Source: Bacillus sp. Marseille-P3661
GTDB taxonomy: Bacteria > Bacillota > Bacilli > Bacillales > Bacillaceae_J
Assembly: GCF_900240995.1 (NCBI RefSeq)
Contig: NZ_LT965953.1
Coordinates: 1,396,376 to 1,460,375 of the forward strand
Reading direction: 5' to 3'
Length of the DNA stretch: 64,000 nt
The translations under genes and the position numbers were made by a program. The notes under the pieces were generated by a model. It saw nothing but the letters and a program-made list of their open reading frames with translations, ran no database searches and was not told the origin of the DNA. Shown piece after piece: positions 35,398 to 45,304 of the stretch (position 1 is the stretch's first letter; each line of letters opens with the position of its first letter).

Positions 35398-36213
35398 ATG
35401 AAAAAGTTAGTCATATTATTCCTAATTTTCACAGGAACTTTTCTGCCCGTTCAACTTGTAAAGGCAAATGTCCAAATGAAATGGGAGGATGTTGCTTTTA
35501 TGCAAATAAACCGCACTTCAGGAGGAACACGCACTTTCAATGAAAATGATGGTATTGAAGCAGCCGTGATTCAAAAGGTGATTGAATGGATTAACACAGC
35601 AAGTTCTGAAAAAGAAACATCAGAAATAGTTTATAAAAAAACTCCAATTGCCCTATTAAATATTAAAATGAAAAACGGTGACGTTGCTATAGTAAAACCT
35701 GCCTATGACTGCCATGTTCAAAATCAAACAAAATTTTGTACACTGGCAGATGGTGATGTTATCCTTACCCAAAATAATCAAACGTATCGATTGAGATCAG
35801 TTGAGTTTTTCGATTGGCTCCTGTCAGGATGGAAACACGAAAGAACAACGCCACCTCAAGATACGGAAGAAATGATGGTCCATGATATAGTAATGCTTTT
35901 ATTAGGTCCAGAAATAGATAAGGCGGTGAGCAATTATTATGCTGAATATTTAACTTATTCGCCATCGGTCTATCCTTACCAAGTTGAAATCATAAATGTA
36001 GAAAGACCTGGTGGGTTCCGCACCTTTCATTTTTTAATCACATTAGAAATTACACCAGTGGTTGGACCACATATTTCTGTGGGAAAAGACAGATTGACTT
36101 TTGAAATTGCTCCAACAATAATTCCTAATCAAATTAAGTTAAAGAAATATGAACATCTTGAAACACATGAACTTCCTCCACATTGGCAGGACATTATAAA
36201 ACAAAAAACCTAG
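35398..36213 (+). CDS. Secreted DUF3888 domain protein
   Basis: The 271-residue protein has a Sec signal peptide (MKKLVILFLIFTGTFLPVQL, cut after about VKA). An N-terminal beta domain with a Cys pair (DCHVQNQTKFC) follows, then a DUF3888 region (HDIVMLLLGPEIDKAVSNYY to RLTFEI). The function is unknown; relatives are exported by bacilli. A terminator follows at 36257. Confidence 0.72.
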   Translation: MKKLVILFLIFTGTFLPVQLVKANVQMKWEDVAFMQINRTSGGTRTFNENDGIEAAVIQKVIEWINTASSEKETSEIVYKKTPIALLNIKMKNGDVAIVKPAYDCHVQNQTKFCTLADGDVILTQNNQTYRLRSVEFFDWLLSGWKHERTTPPQDTEEMMVHDIVMLLLGPEIDKAVSNYYAEYLTYSPSVYPYQVEIINVERPGGFRTFHFLITLEITPVVGPHISVGKDRLTFEIAPTIIPNQIKLKKYEHLETHELPPHWQDIIKQKT

Positions 36214-36256
36214 TAACCAATTTATTGCATGAACAAAAAAAACCCCTACAAGGTTT

Positions 36257-36275
36257 AACGAACTCGTTCGTTTTT
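36257..36275 (+). terminator. Terminator after DUF3888 gene
   Basis: AACGAA-CTCG-TTCGTT is followed by TTT. Confidence 0.6.
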
Positions 36276-36472
36276 GGAATGAAAATTTAAAATACAATAA
36301 TTTGCACGTATGTTGAATAGCTACATTTAGCTATCCTTTTTTTGGAAAGGCACCACCTAAATGATGGTATACTTAATAGTGAGCTTTAAACAGTTTTCCT
36401 ATTTCACAATTAATGGCTATTGTGCACTTAAGTAAGCTCTTGAATAATAAAGCGTGGATGGGAGGCTTATAA

Positions 36473-36649
36473 ATGAATCGTTATCAAAAAGTATCTTTAA
36501 TGGTTTTAATTGGGGTGCCGCTGTTTTTCTTGATCATTAGCGTTTTGACTGGAAGGTGGAGTTTCTTTTTATGGAGTTTACTACCAACTTTTACTTCTGG
36601 AATTACAGGTTATTTCCATGCTAAAAAACATGAAAAAAATAGTTTTTGA
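36473..36649 (+). CDS. Small membrane protein, 58 aa
   Basis: GGGAGG lies eight bases before the ATG. The product (MNRYQKVSLMVLIGVPLFFL to HAKKHEKNSF) has two hydrophobic helices and a basic tail. No family is recognised. It is supported by the ribosome site, composition and clean stop. Confidence 0.5.
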   Translation: MNRYQKVSLMVLIGVPLFFLIISVLTGRWSFFLWSLLPTFTSGITGYFHAKKHEKNSF

Positions 36650-37247
36650 TTGTTTTAGTAAACCAGCTAATAATTTGTTAATCATTCAATAAAAATAGCT
36701 CATTGTCATTCGTTTTCATCTCTTTACTTACATTATACTTCTATTTATAAGTTATTGATAAACTACTCTTTTTGAATTTCCTTTATTAAAGTGTTATTTA
36801 CAAATCTAAAATTATAAGAGGTGTATCAATATGAATGACAAAAAAGATGTCTTAGATTAACGGGTTCAGTTCTAGGAGAGAAAACAATAGGTACATTTCG
36901 AATAGCGGTGCGTACTCCTATTCTTATTGGTATGACAACGTTTATAAGTTTTTAACACCTAAATTCACATTGCGAATAGCAGCTTTTTAACAATAAAAAA
37001 TTATGTACAGCGTAAAAAAACAGTGTTAAAAGCTATGCTTTTTTATACGTCATTTTCGATACTAATAATGAGTTATTCTTGTTTTTAAAAGGTTTATTAG
37101 GATTTTATCTTAAAATATTTAGAGAGAAACGGAACAGGCTTATTCAACTAACTAAGCAGTTTAGTGGAATAAGATGTGATTCTTGATGCCAATTTGAAAC
37201 ATATGCAAAGTAAAGTTCGTCTTATAATTTAAGGGGGGTAAAATTAT
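36650..37247. other. Intergenic region
   Basis: A short broken frame (LTGSVLGEKTIGTFRIAVRT) occurs at about 36855-36950 after a 9-codon ATG ORF. It may be a relic of a gene I cannot name. The rest is AT-rich without structure, apart from the GGGGGG ribosome site of the next gene. Confidence 0.3.
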
Positions 37248-37808
37248 ATGAAGACATTTCATATTTGGAGTTTAATCGTCGTTTTATTATTGTCATTATT
37301 AGGGTGTCAGCAAAATTCGGCATTATCAGATGACATTAATTCAAAATATAATATAGAAGGTTTTGTTGAACCTGATCCATCAGATTTGGTGAAATATATA
37401 AAGCCTGTAAGAGAGTATATGTATCATAGAACTCAAGCAGTAATAAATAATGATATAAACATTCTCTGGGAAAGGTACCCAGAATTAAAAGAGAATATTG
37501 ATAGTGAAAAAGGAGTTAATGTAGAAAAAAATGAGGTTGAATCTTTAAATCAAGGTTTTGGCTTGGTGGATGCCAATTACAATATTGAAAGTTATGAACG
37601 AATTAAAGTGAATGCAATAAATGATAATGAAGTAACAGTTCTGGTTCACGGAAACATTGCTTATTTGAGAGATGACTTCGACGAATCTGGCGGGGAATAT
37701 TTAATGAAGGTCTTCTTAATACAGAACCATAATCAATGGACCGTGGTAAAAACTGATGAATACACTTTACCTGAATACAAAGAATGGTTACAAGAAAAAA
37801 ATCAATAA
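37248..37808 (+). CDS. Lipoprotein, 186 aa
   Basis: It has a type II signal peptide with lipobox LLGC (Cys at about 20), a linker, and then a domain starting DLVKYIKPVREYMYHRTQAV and ending with beta strands (NEVTVLVHGNIAYLRD, NQWTVVKTDEYTLPEY). The outer part resembles generic NTF2-like extracytoplasmic domains. GGGGGG precedes the ATG. It is surface-anchored, with an unknown role. Confidence 0.65.
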   Translation: MKTFHIWSLIVVLLLSLLGCQQNSALSDDINSKYNIEGFVEPDPSDLVKYIKPVREYMYHRTQAVINNDINILWERYPELKENIDSEKGVNVEKNEVESLNQGFGLVDANYNIESYERIKVNAINDNEVTVLVHGNIAYLRDDFDESGGEYLMKVFLIQNHNQWTVVKTDEYTLPEYKEWLQEKNQ

Positions 37809-37862
37809 TGCCCTATTAAACTACCATGAAAATAAACTTCTGTAATTAAAGGAAAAAGGCAA

Positions 37863-37916
37863 TACTTAAGAAGACGCAGCTCATTCATTTTTTAAAAAAA
37901 GGGGAGAGCGCCTGAT
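37863..37916 (-). repeat. Dispersed 50-bp repeat beside IS110-type element
   Basis: This is an inverted near-copy of 19929-19980 (AAGACGCAGCTCATTCATT then GGGGAGAGCGCC). It ends about where the insertion element begins. Confidence 0.5.
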
Positions 37917-37947
37917 TTATTGATCTATTGTAGGAATACGAACTGGA

Positions 37948-39171
37948 TTATAATGCTTCAGGTTCTTGTAATGTTACTGAGTATCCCAAACTTTCAAGTC
38001 TGCGTAGGGAATGCCGTACAATTGACTGTTGTCTCTGTTTATCAAAGTAGTCTTCGCCTAAGTCTACATATATTTCTTTACGGGTTAAGAGATAATAAGC
38101 AATTCTCAACATGGCATGAGCCACTACTATTCCTGCACGTTTCTTTCCCTTTCGTGACGCTGTACGCCGATACAGTGCTCCGAGATAGTTTTTAGATCCT
38201 CTGACAGAATGAGCTGCTTCTGTTAATGCTGACCTCAAATATTTGTTTCCTTTTTTAGTTTTAGATGATTTTCTTTTTCCCGCACTTTCGTTATGTCCAG
38301 GAACCAAACCTGCCCAAGAACACATATGAGCTGCACTTGGAAATTGATTTTTAACATCTGTTCCGATTTCAGATAAAATTTGCTCAGCCATTCTGGTAGC
38401 TATGCCTGGGATAGAGTCTAAGCGTTCAACGTCTTCTTGATGGGAGCTTACTCTTCCTGCTACTTCGTGATCGAGCATCTCGATTTGCTCAGTTAAAAAA
38501 TCAATATGCTTCAAAATTGTTTTCAACATTAGGCGTTGATGCGAATTGATATAACCTTTAAGGGCAAGCATTAGTTCATCTTTTTTCTTTTTCATTGTAC
38601 GTCGAGCAAAGTTTGCTAGTTTTTCAGGGTCCTCTTCTCCTTCGGTAATAGCGTTAAGCATATCCCGACCTGAAACGCCCATAACGTCTGAAACCACAGA
38701 GCCTAGCTTAATATTTGCACCCTCTAATACCTTTTGAATGCGATTATGTTGCCTAGCTCGTTCTTCAATAATACTCCTGCGATATCGAACTAGTTCACGT
38801 AATTCTCGTTGATTACGATCAGGAATATAACTAGCTTTTAAGAGTCCATGACGAAGAAGTTTGGCAATCCATTCTGCATCTTTGACATCAGTTTTACGTC
38901 CTGGGACTGCCTTCATATGTTGGGCATTCACAACTAGAAACTCAATATCTTCTGCTTCTAGTAAATTAACAATAGGCTTCCAGTAAACACTTGTGCTTTC
39001 CATGGCAACATGGGTACAGTTATGCTCTTTAATCCAGTCAACCAACTGTATTAGAAATACAGTTTTAGTTGAAAAAGTTTGAATCTCCTTTCCTTCTGGT
39101 GTCATAATACATGCAGTAATATTGTCCTTATGAACATCCATACCGCATGCTCTTTCAATGACTACATCCAT
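37948..39171 (-). CDS. IS110-family transposase 1
   Basis: The protein has about 407 residues. The RuvC-like DEDD domain shows D in GMDVHKDNITACIM, E in HVAMESTSVYW and D's in GRKTDVKDAEWIAKLL. The C-terminal Tnp domain shows LDSIPGIATRMAEQIL, CSWAGLVPGHNESAGK and TKKGNKYLRSAL with its catalytic Ser region. I prefer ATG 39171, with TAGGAAGG nine bases upstream, over longer frames. These enzymes work with a bridge RNA encoded in the element. Confidence 0.85.
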   Translation of the reverse strand: MDVVIERACGMDVHKDNITACIMTPEGKEIQTFSTKTVFLIQLVDWIKEHNCTHVAMESTSVYWKPIVNLLEAEDIEFLVVNAQHMKAVPGRKTDVKDAEWIAKLLRHGLLKASYIPDRNQRELRELVRYRRSIIEERARQHNRIQKVLEGANIKLGSVVSDVMGVSGRDMLNAITEGEEDPEKLANFARRTMKKKKDELMLALKGYINSHQRLMLKTILKHIDFLTEQIEMLDHEVAGRVSSHQEDVERLDSIPGIATRMAEQILSEIGTDVKNQFPSAAHMCSWAGLVPGHNESAGKRKSSKTKKGNKYLRSALTEAAHSVRGSKNYLGALYRRTASRKGKKRAGIVVAHAMLRIAYYLLTRKEIYVDLGEDYFDKQRQQSIVRHSLRRLESLGYSVTLQEPEAL

Positions 39172-39480
39172 TGAAAACATCCTTCCTACGGCTCTGAATA
39201 TAATTGGAGGCTGGTGCAGCAACCAGAATGGGATTAATCTACCATGTGTGCTTCCCTAAAGGGAGCGACAGTCAGTGGTGCACCGTGGTCGTTGGAGTCA
39301 GACTAACGGATGGGCTCTAACGCACCATAGTTAAGCGACCTTCCTCTCCCAGCCGTAGAATCAGTATTGACGGTTCTTAACCGTTTTCATTCTCTGTGGT
39401 GAAGCGCTGATTTTTGCGTTTCATGGATGGCTAACGGGATGCAATAGCTTAACAGCGGGAGTTGTCGATGCGGCAGCTCT
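39172..39480 (-). ncRNA. Candidate bridge-RNA leader of IS110-type element 1
   Basis: This is a non-coding, stem-rich leader directly upstream of the transposase. In IS110-group elements the bridge RNA lies at this position. The positions of the loops and of the target and donor guides were not resolved. Confidence 0.3.
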
Positions 39481-39578
39481 TTTTTGTTATAGGGGCAGTT
39501 TAGCGCAAGCGGAAAAATATGTAAATGTTTGAATAAATTGATATATAAGAATACATTATAACCTATAGAGGTGATATA

Positions 39579-40046
39579 ATGAAAAACTCAAAATTATTTT
39601 ATATAAGTTTGTTAATCCTACCATGGCTAACAGTTCCATTCTTAGGTAGAAATTCATTTGAGAAATATCTTCCAGCTGCAATCTTTATAAGTACATTCAC
39701 AAAAGCAATAGATTTATTCGGTGAAAAGAAAAAATGGTGGAGATTTTATAGAGGGATACCACCTTTGGATAGTATGAACTTTTTTAATTTTGGTCCATAT
39801 TTTGTTACAAGTCTTTGGCTGTTAAAAATGACTTATGGCAGATTTCCATTATATTTAATTTCTAATCTAATTCTTCACATTTGTTTTATCTTTTTAGGAG
39901 GAGTAAAACTTGTAGATCGTTATAAAATATTTACTTTGGAGAAATTAACTAAATTTCAATACTTAGCTATCGACTTTTTAAGAGCATTACTTCTTTATAG
40001 TTTTCAATACATAAATAATTTAAGTCGAAATACAAAAAATTCATAA
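39579..40046 (+). CDS. Conserved membrane protein, 155 aa
   Basis: It has four hydrophobic helices: LFYISLLILPWLTVPFLG, a conserved ISTFTKAIDLFGEKKKWWRFY loop, FFNFGPYFVTSLWLL, and so on. AGAGGTG precedes the ATG. It resembles uncharacterised small Bacillus membrane proteins. It lies between two insertion elements. Confidence 0.6.
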   Translation: MKNSKLFYISLLILPWLTVPFLGRNSFEKYLPAAIFISTFTKAIDLFGEKKKWWRFYRGIPPLDSMNFFNFGPYFVTSLWLLKMTYGRFPLYLISNLILHICFIFLGGVKLVDRYKIFTLEKLTKFQYLAIDFLRALLLYSFQYINNLSRNTKNS

Positions 40047-40235
40047 CAATTAATCAAAAAAAATTAATTAAAAAAGTGAGTTTTTACTAAGGATATTGTG
40101 AAGTAATTCACTTAAATGTAGTGTAGTGCTTTGACGAATAAAAAGTATTTATAAAGATGAAAAATCACCTAAAATTTAATAATTAATAGGTGATTTTTGC
40201 TCATTTAAAGCACTTAGGGTTTTGTGTATTTAACT

Positions 40236-41666
40236 CTATTTTTCAATTTGTAGCTTAGTTTTTCCCTCGTTATTTTTGATATAAAGATTGTTAAACTCTA
40301 CTCCACAAGCTTTAGCGTGAGTGATTGGATCATATTTTACTTTGTTTTTTAAGACAGTGTAGATAAGTGCTGCAATTTTACCGGATAAATGTCCAATTGC
40401 CTTTTTCTTATTCATTCCTTCGTTTACCTTGCGGTCATAGTAGGCTTTGAAGACGGTAGGTTGTTTTTGCCCGTTTGCCAATATGATTAAAGCGATTTGA
40501 TAAAGGACTCTCCTGGCATCTCTAACACCACTGTATGTCTGTCTTGTACCAGTCACTGATGTTCCTGATTGTTTATTTTCTGCGGATACACCGAGGTATT
40601 TTTTGAACTCTTTATATGTACTAAATCGTTCAATATCTCCTACAACTCCAATCAGTGTACATGCAATATTTTCGCTCACAAAAGGAAGGGACATTAAGAT
40701 TTCTGTATATGGGTGTGGGTCTAACCCTTTGTCAGGATCTCCCCACAAAAGTTTATGTATCTCTTGGTCAATAAGCTTGAGACTTTCTTCTAGACGTAGG
40801 GCTTCTTCTATAATCCAATTTTGTCTCTCTACAAGATGTTCAGCTGGAACTGCGATAGTATTAGGCATCACTTTAGCTAATATATTAGCTGCTCGTTTAG
40901 CTACACTTTTTGCACCAGCTTTTAATAAAAAATTATATATTTCTTCTGCTGTGGCTTCTTTCATATGAAGTCCCGTAGGGTACTCTAAGACTAACTTAAG
41001 AACAGATGTGCTAGATAGGCTCTTAAAAGCTTTATTTAAATCAGGATGGGTGACTTTTAAAAGCTGTTGAACCTGGTTCTTTCGCCGTGTTAGTTGTACG
41101 TTTAAATACCATCTGTCCCTCATTACTGTTCTAAACAAGGATTGAAGGACTGATTGAGGTCTAATAAGTGTTACACCTTGCATATGTGGATGTAGTTGCT
41201 TATGCCACCCCATATATGCCATTACTTTGGCATCCATTGAATCAGTCTTTTCAGTGATTCCTAAGTTTTTCTTTCGAAATTCCCCAACAGCACTGTTCTC
41301 AACTTGAAATAAATCATAGCCCTCGTTTAATAGGACTTGTTGTACTAGGTAAGAATAATGTCCGCCTGTGGGTTCTAATAGAATTAAAAATTCTCTTTTG
41401 GTAAGTGAAAATTGATTTTCGATTTTCTTAAGAGCTGCTAAAAACTCAGCGATTCCAGAACTAACAGCGTTGAATTTCATTGTCTTCGTCCGTTTCCAAG
41501 CATTACCTTTAGGATCTAAGAATGCATCAAACGGTATGCAGGATGCAACGTGAAAGCTCGCCCCAATATCAATACCGACATAAAACTGATAAAAATTACG
41601 CTGTCCTTTATGGCTGTTATGCGTGTCATTTCCATAACTAAATGGAGTAATGGTAGTGTTCATCAT
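40236..41666 (-). CDS. IS110-family transposase 2, copy 1
   Basis: The 476-residue protein has the RuvC-like domain with D in VGIDIGASFHVASCIPF, E in LILLEPTGGHYSYL and D in KTDSMDAKVMAYM, and C-terminal LMSLPFVSENIACTLIG, YLGVSAENKQSGTSVTG and GVRDARRVLYQIAL. It is longer than most IS110 transposases (about 300-420). GGGAGGAG precedes the double ATG. The protein is identical to the one at 62434-63864, so the transposition or duplication is recent. Confidence 0.88.
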   Translation of the reverse strand: MMNTTITPFSYGNDTHNSHKGQRNFYQFYVGIDIGASFHVASCIPFDAFLDPKGNAWKRTKTMKFNAVSSGIAEFLAALKKIENQFSLTKREFLILLEPTGGHYSYLVQQVLLNEGYDLFQVENSAVGEFRKKNLGITEKTDSMDAKVMAYMGWHKQLHPHMQGVTLIRPQSVLQSLFRTVMRDRWYLNVQLTRRKNQVQQLLKVTHPDLNKAFKSLSSTSVLKLVLEYPTGLHMKEATAEEIYNFLLKAGAKSVAKRAANILAKVMPNTIAVPAEHLVERQNWIIEEALRLEESLKLIDQEIHKLLWGDPDKGLDPHPYTEILMSLPFVSENIACTLIGVVGDIERFSTYKEFKKYLGVSAENKQSGTSVTGTRQTYSGVRDARRVLYQIALIILANGQKQPTVFKAYYDRKVNEGMNKKKAIGHLSGKIAALIYTVLKNKVKYDPITHAKACGVEFNNLYIKNNEGKTKLQIEK

Positions 41667-42311
41667 TTCTCCTCCCAGTCGCAGTATGACATATCTGACT
41701 ATCCAAGTTTCCGTGAGAGCTTTGTGCCCAATGTAGTATGTCAGGATTATATCGCCAGATATTAAATCTCATATTTAACACAAGAGTCTAGTTTCCTAGC
41801 TCCAACCAACGGTAGAGTTTCTACTGCTTAATATTATATTGTTTTTGGATTTCTTCAATATAGTCTCTTAAACAAAATAAAAATTACGACATAAAACCTC
41901 AAAATTCCTCCTAAAAAATAAAAAAATCCTGTAAAAAATACAGGAATGGAGCTTAATTATTAAACTTGGGTGCAGTGCCTTTTAATTGTATAAGTGGAGT
42001 GCCTCACTTCAATATTAGAGGTCTAATTATAGCCACATCCCAGTAAGTCGGAATCACTTTAAGGGTCACTGCACAACACAATTTTACATTACTTTTAACC
42101 ATAAAAAAACCCAATGTCCTCAAACTAACGGTAGGGTTCCACTAAATTAGTGATCCCACGTTTAAGTCAAAGGTACATCGGTATTTTCATTATACAATTA
42201 ATTAAAAGAATATTGAATATATGATCTGTTACAATGAAATTAATATACTTGGCATACAGTAGTATGTAGTGCTTCAAATCATATTTAAATTGGTGTAAAG
42301 CATTACGGAAA
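41667..42311 (-). ncRNA. Candidate bridge-RNA leader of element 2, copy 1
   Basis: This is a 645-bp non-coding region upstream of the transposase. Stems include ATCCTGTA/TACAGGA at 41926-41944. It matches the other copy except at 42035 and 42046. Its position fits an IS110-type bridge RNA, but its exact limits are not determined. Confidence 0.35.
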
Positions 42312-42784
42312 GTAACGGGGAGCGTATCTGGAAGAAGTAAATAGGCTCCTTCACTATTTAGACTTCAACAAAGAATATAAATATGTTAGGTATGGTATAT
42401 CCAGCTACAAAAATACACGGTACTAAACGTGATATGAGTGTAATTAAACCACTTGAAGAACGAACCTTATCTTCCTGAAAATACATATCCTTGGGTTAAG
42501 ATGTGGGATTATGGTGATAAAATGGACTTAGTATCTTTGTTTCACCACAACAAGATAGTGAATAGAATAAAGCGCTATTGTTGTTCCGTTTAAACGGGGG
42601 CGTAAGTTAAAAAAGATAGTAAACTATATGAAAAAGCTCAGATTAAACTATCAACCGAACCCATTTATATTAAACACTCTCTTTTTGTAAAATACCTTCT
42701 TGTTAAACTTATGAATTAAAAGAAGATTTCAACCGAAAAAATGTAAAATTGTAATATAATATATAAAATGGAGGTCGGTGTGGG

Positions 42785-43025
42785 ATGGAAGAATTATTGA
42801 GACAGCTTTTAAGTGGACAAGAAGATATTAAGAATGACATAAAACAAATTAAAAGTGATTTAACAGAAATAAAAACTGCTGTTCATCGTATCCCAGCTAA
42901 GTCAGCCTCAAGATATAACTGCGTTATTAGATCGGATGAATAAGAATCTTGAACATAAAACTGAAGTGTTAAATAAACGAGTCTTTAATATTGAAACTGA
43001 AGTAGAAAGATTAAATAGACAGTAA
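42785..43025 (+). pseudogene. Frameshifted coiled-coil protein
   Basis: GGAGG precedes ATG 42785. The frame reads MEELLRQLLSGQEDIKNDIK, then QIKSDLTEIKTAVHRI, and shifts near 42898. The next frame resumes SQPQDITALLDRMNKNLEHK to a TAA at 43025. It was a soluble coiled-coil protein of about 80 residues. Terminator-like GTTTACC/GGGTAAGC plus T-run follows (43037-43066). Confidence 0.55.
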
Positions 43026-43066
43026 AGTAAAGTAAAGTTTACCAGATGTTGGGTAAGCTTTTTTTT

Positions 43067-43089
43067 CGACAAGTGCCAGGCACTTGTCG
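43067..43089. repeat. Perfect palindrome CGACAAGTGCC/GGCACTTGTCG
   Basis: It has 11-bp arms with one base between. Degenerate relatives lie at 4858, 50707 and 56821. Confidence 0.65.
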
Positions 43090-43351
43090 ATTATTTGTTG
43101 ATCCCCTAAGAAAAGTTCAGCTTCACTTCCCCTTCTAACTGAATAATTAGCAATCCCAATCGTTTGTTGAATAAGGAAAGTTACTTGAACTTATTCCGTC
43201 GCATGCTCCAAAGCCAGATTCAAAACTACTTCCCATAATAAACATAGTTCGAAACAAGTGCCCTTTTTAAATGTATAAAAAGTAGTTATTTTACCGATTT
43301 TCCCAGTATATATTAAACTATCAAATAATACCCTAAAAGGAGTTGGCCCAT

Positions 43352-44167
43352 TTGACAGTTTTAGGCGGAAAGTACATTGAAGTGGATTCTGGGGTAGAGC
43401 TATTTGTTCAAGACGTTGGACAAGGTGAACCTATTGTATTTATACCAGGTTTCACCTTTACAACTGAGGTATTTTCAAAACAAATCGATTATTTTTCAAA
43501 AACAAACCGTGTCATTGTCCTCGATCCTAGAAGCCATGGAAGATCTACGGTGACCTCGCATGGTAATGATTACGTAACACACGGAACGGATTTAGCACAA
43601 GTCTTAAAGCATTTAAATATTAAAAATGCAACATTGGTAGGATGGTCATTCGGCTGCTTAACCGTTTGGGAGTATTTTAAACAATATGGAGTTAGTACTA
43701 TTAAGTCAGCCGTTTTAATTGATATGCCACCTAAATCATTATCGATCCAAAACGAGGATTGGGTAGAGGGATCACTTGATGATATTGCGGCCATTTACAA
43801 TTCAAGCTTACGTAATTCGAAAGGACACAGGGAGTTCATTTCAGCATACATTACACAGGTAATGGTACAGAGGGAATTAAGACAAGAAGAATTAAACTGG
43901 CTTGTCGAACAATCATTAAAGACTCCATACTATATAGCTGGAAACCTTTTTGCTTCAGGTATGTTTTCTGATTATCGAAATGAAGCAAAAGAATTAAGCA
44001 AATCGGTTCCAACCTTAACGGTCGTCGCCGAGCACTGGGCACATATTGCAAAAGCTTACACCGAAAAAATCTCTCCGGAATCAAAGATTGAAGTCCTTGG
44101 TGGACATATGATGTTCTGGGAACACGCTGAAAAGTTCAATGAAATCGTAAATAACTTTGTAAAATAA
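43352..44167 (+). CDS. Alpha/beta hydrolase
   Basis: The 271-residue protein has the oxyanion region IVFIPGFTFTTEVF, LDPRSHGRS, nucleophile elbow GWSFGC, and a C-terminal H in LGGHMMFWEHAEKF. It starts at TTG 43352 with AAAGGAG nine bases upstream; a TTG at 43343 sits on the ribosome site. There is no signal peptide. It may be an esterase or a haloperoxidase-like hydrolase; the substrate is unknown. Confidence 0.82.
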   Translation: MTVLGGKYIEVDSGVELFVQDVGQGEPIVFIPGFTFTTEVFSKQIDYFSKTNRVIVLDPRSHGRSTVTSHGNDYVTHGTDLAQVLKHLNIKNATLVGWSFGCLTVWEYFKQYGVSTIKSAVLIDMPPKSLSIQNEDWVEGSLDDIAAIYNSSLRNSKGHREFISAYITQVMVQRELRQEELNWLVEQSLKTPYYIAGNLFASGMFSDYRNEAKELSKSVPTLTVVAEHWAHIAKAYTEKISPESKIEVLGGHMMFWEHAEKFNEIVNNFVK

Positions 44168-44362
44168 ATCCTCAAAAAGGAACCTGTAGCTCCTTTATGT
44201 CTGCTCATTTAAAAGTAGCGTTTCCAGCGGATAAGCAGTTCGGTTGTGAAAGTCAATAAAACGAATTCGCAAGGTAAATTGTATAATTTTAGACAACAAA
44301 ATCACAGAAAAACGCAGAGATTACTAAATTAAATATATAGGGACAATTAGTTGCTGAGAGGC

Positions 44363-44417
44363 AAAGCCTGTATCGTAGATTACCAACTAATCATTGATAC
44401 GATACAGGCTTTTTTCA
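44363..44417 (+). terminator. Strong hairpin terminator
   Basis: AAAGCCTGTATCGTA pairs with TACGATACAGGCTTT and is followed by T's. It may serve the hydrolase gene (stop 44167) or both strands. Confidence 0.7.
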
Positions 44418-44504
44418 AAGTTTCTTATTCAACTGTCCCCGTTTGTTATACATAAAGACTTACACAATAATTGCATATTATATAAATGATGTGACAATAA
44501 GTCA

Positions 44505-44792
44505 TTATTTCTTACCTTTTCGTTCTAAAAGTATAGGTGCTATATTTAGTAAGATAGAAACAATTGTCAAAAACCATAATGCCCTTTCCATACCAGGTAC
44601 TACATCCATTAAAGCTGCCCAATCTTCCACTTCTACCCACACCGATACAAGACTGTATTCTGCACAAAGTGTTAATGCTGTAAATGATAATCCCATCGCC
44701 ATAGCAAGCTTATAATCCTTTCCTGCTTTATACATATAAAGATTTATAAAAGTTGCTACTATTGCAATAACCCCAAATATCATAAATAACAT
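44505..44792 (-). CDS. Three-helix membrane protein, copy 2
   Basis: This is a 95-residue near-identical copy of the protein at 21280-21567 (about four changes). GGAGG six bases before the ATG fixes the start. Over 100 bp of non-coding sequence on each side is also shared, so this is a segmental duplication. The function is unknown. Confidence 0.65.
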   Translation of the reverse strand: MLFMIFGVIAIVATFINLYMYKAGKDYKLAMAMGLSFTALTLCAEYSLVSVWVEVEDWAALMDVVPGMERALWFLTIVSILLNIAPILLERKGKK

Positions 44793-45304
44793 ACTAACCT
44801 CCATATATTTTTATTTATGTCGTGTAATAATACTAATGTACATCCTTTCAATTTTTTGCATTACTTTTTTATTAGACATTAATACATCAAATCTTATTTT
44901 ATAGTAAATGCTCTTCCTTTTGTGATTTCTTATTGAACAAACCTGTTTCAATAGTTAAAGAAGCGACAGCTTTGTTCAGTTTTCGCCCCCGTTAGCAAAT
45001 TTATTTCCTGTGTAACCCCCGGATTTTTTTCGTAGTACCTTCATAATATTTTTCAAATCTATCACTTAATTTGTCCAATACTTTAGATGTATCTTATGAT
45101 CAAATTCTAAGAATGTCTAATATTTTGGACATTTATATAGAGCATTTTTCTTTAAAAGTGTTCATTTCCATAAACTTGCTGGATACAAAAAAAGCGCATT
45201 CCTAAGTACAGAATAGCGCCCATTTGCTATAAAATTTAATCCTAGTTTAATTGTTCAGAGACATCCTTTTATTAAAAAAAATACTCTGTTCTCTATAATT
45301 TATA
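44793..45304. other. Intergenic region, partly duplicated
   Basis: The first 100 bp match 21568-21670. The rest is AT-rich. The CGCCCCCGTTAGC near 44985 resembles the flank of the IS110 element-2 copies. No ORF is visible. Confidence 0.3.

Larger units (their letters stand above)
37917..39480 (-). mobile_element. IS110-family element 1 (ends approximate)
   Basis: It comprises one DEDD transposase gene and an upstream non-coding leader of about 280 bp rich in stems: GGCTGGTGCAGCAACCAG, CTTCCCTAAAGGGAGC, and AACGGTTAAGAACCGT as an inverted repeat near 39379. No terminal inverted repeats or target duplication are seen, as expected for IS110. The ends were placed from flanking repeats and are uncertain. 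Confidence 0.6.
40110..42311 (-). mobile_element. IS110-family element 2, copy 1
   Basis: The limits come from alignment with the inverted copy at 61787-63990; identity stops at both ends. It spans about 2.2 kb: the transposase, a 125-bp 3' tail with hairpin 40160-40198, and a 645-bp 5' leader. The two ends share TGTAGTGCTT as a subterminal direct repeat. No target duplication was seen. Just beyond the leader end, the flanks of the two copies are also similar (CCCCGTTA nearby). Confidence 0.8.

Noticed and set aside
37920..38195. Plus-strand ORF inside transposase 1
   Set aside because: Antisense shadow of the IS110-family transposase.
40603..40968. 121-residue ORF inside transposase 2 (and its twin at 63132-63497)
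   Set aside because: Antisense shadow; it is identical in both copies only because the element is identical.
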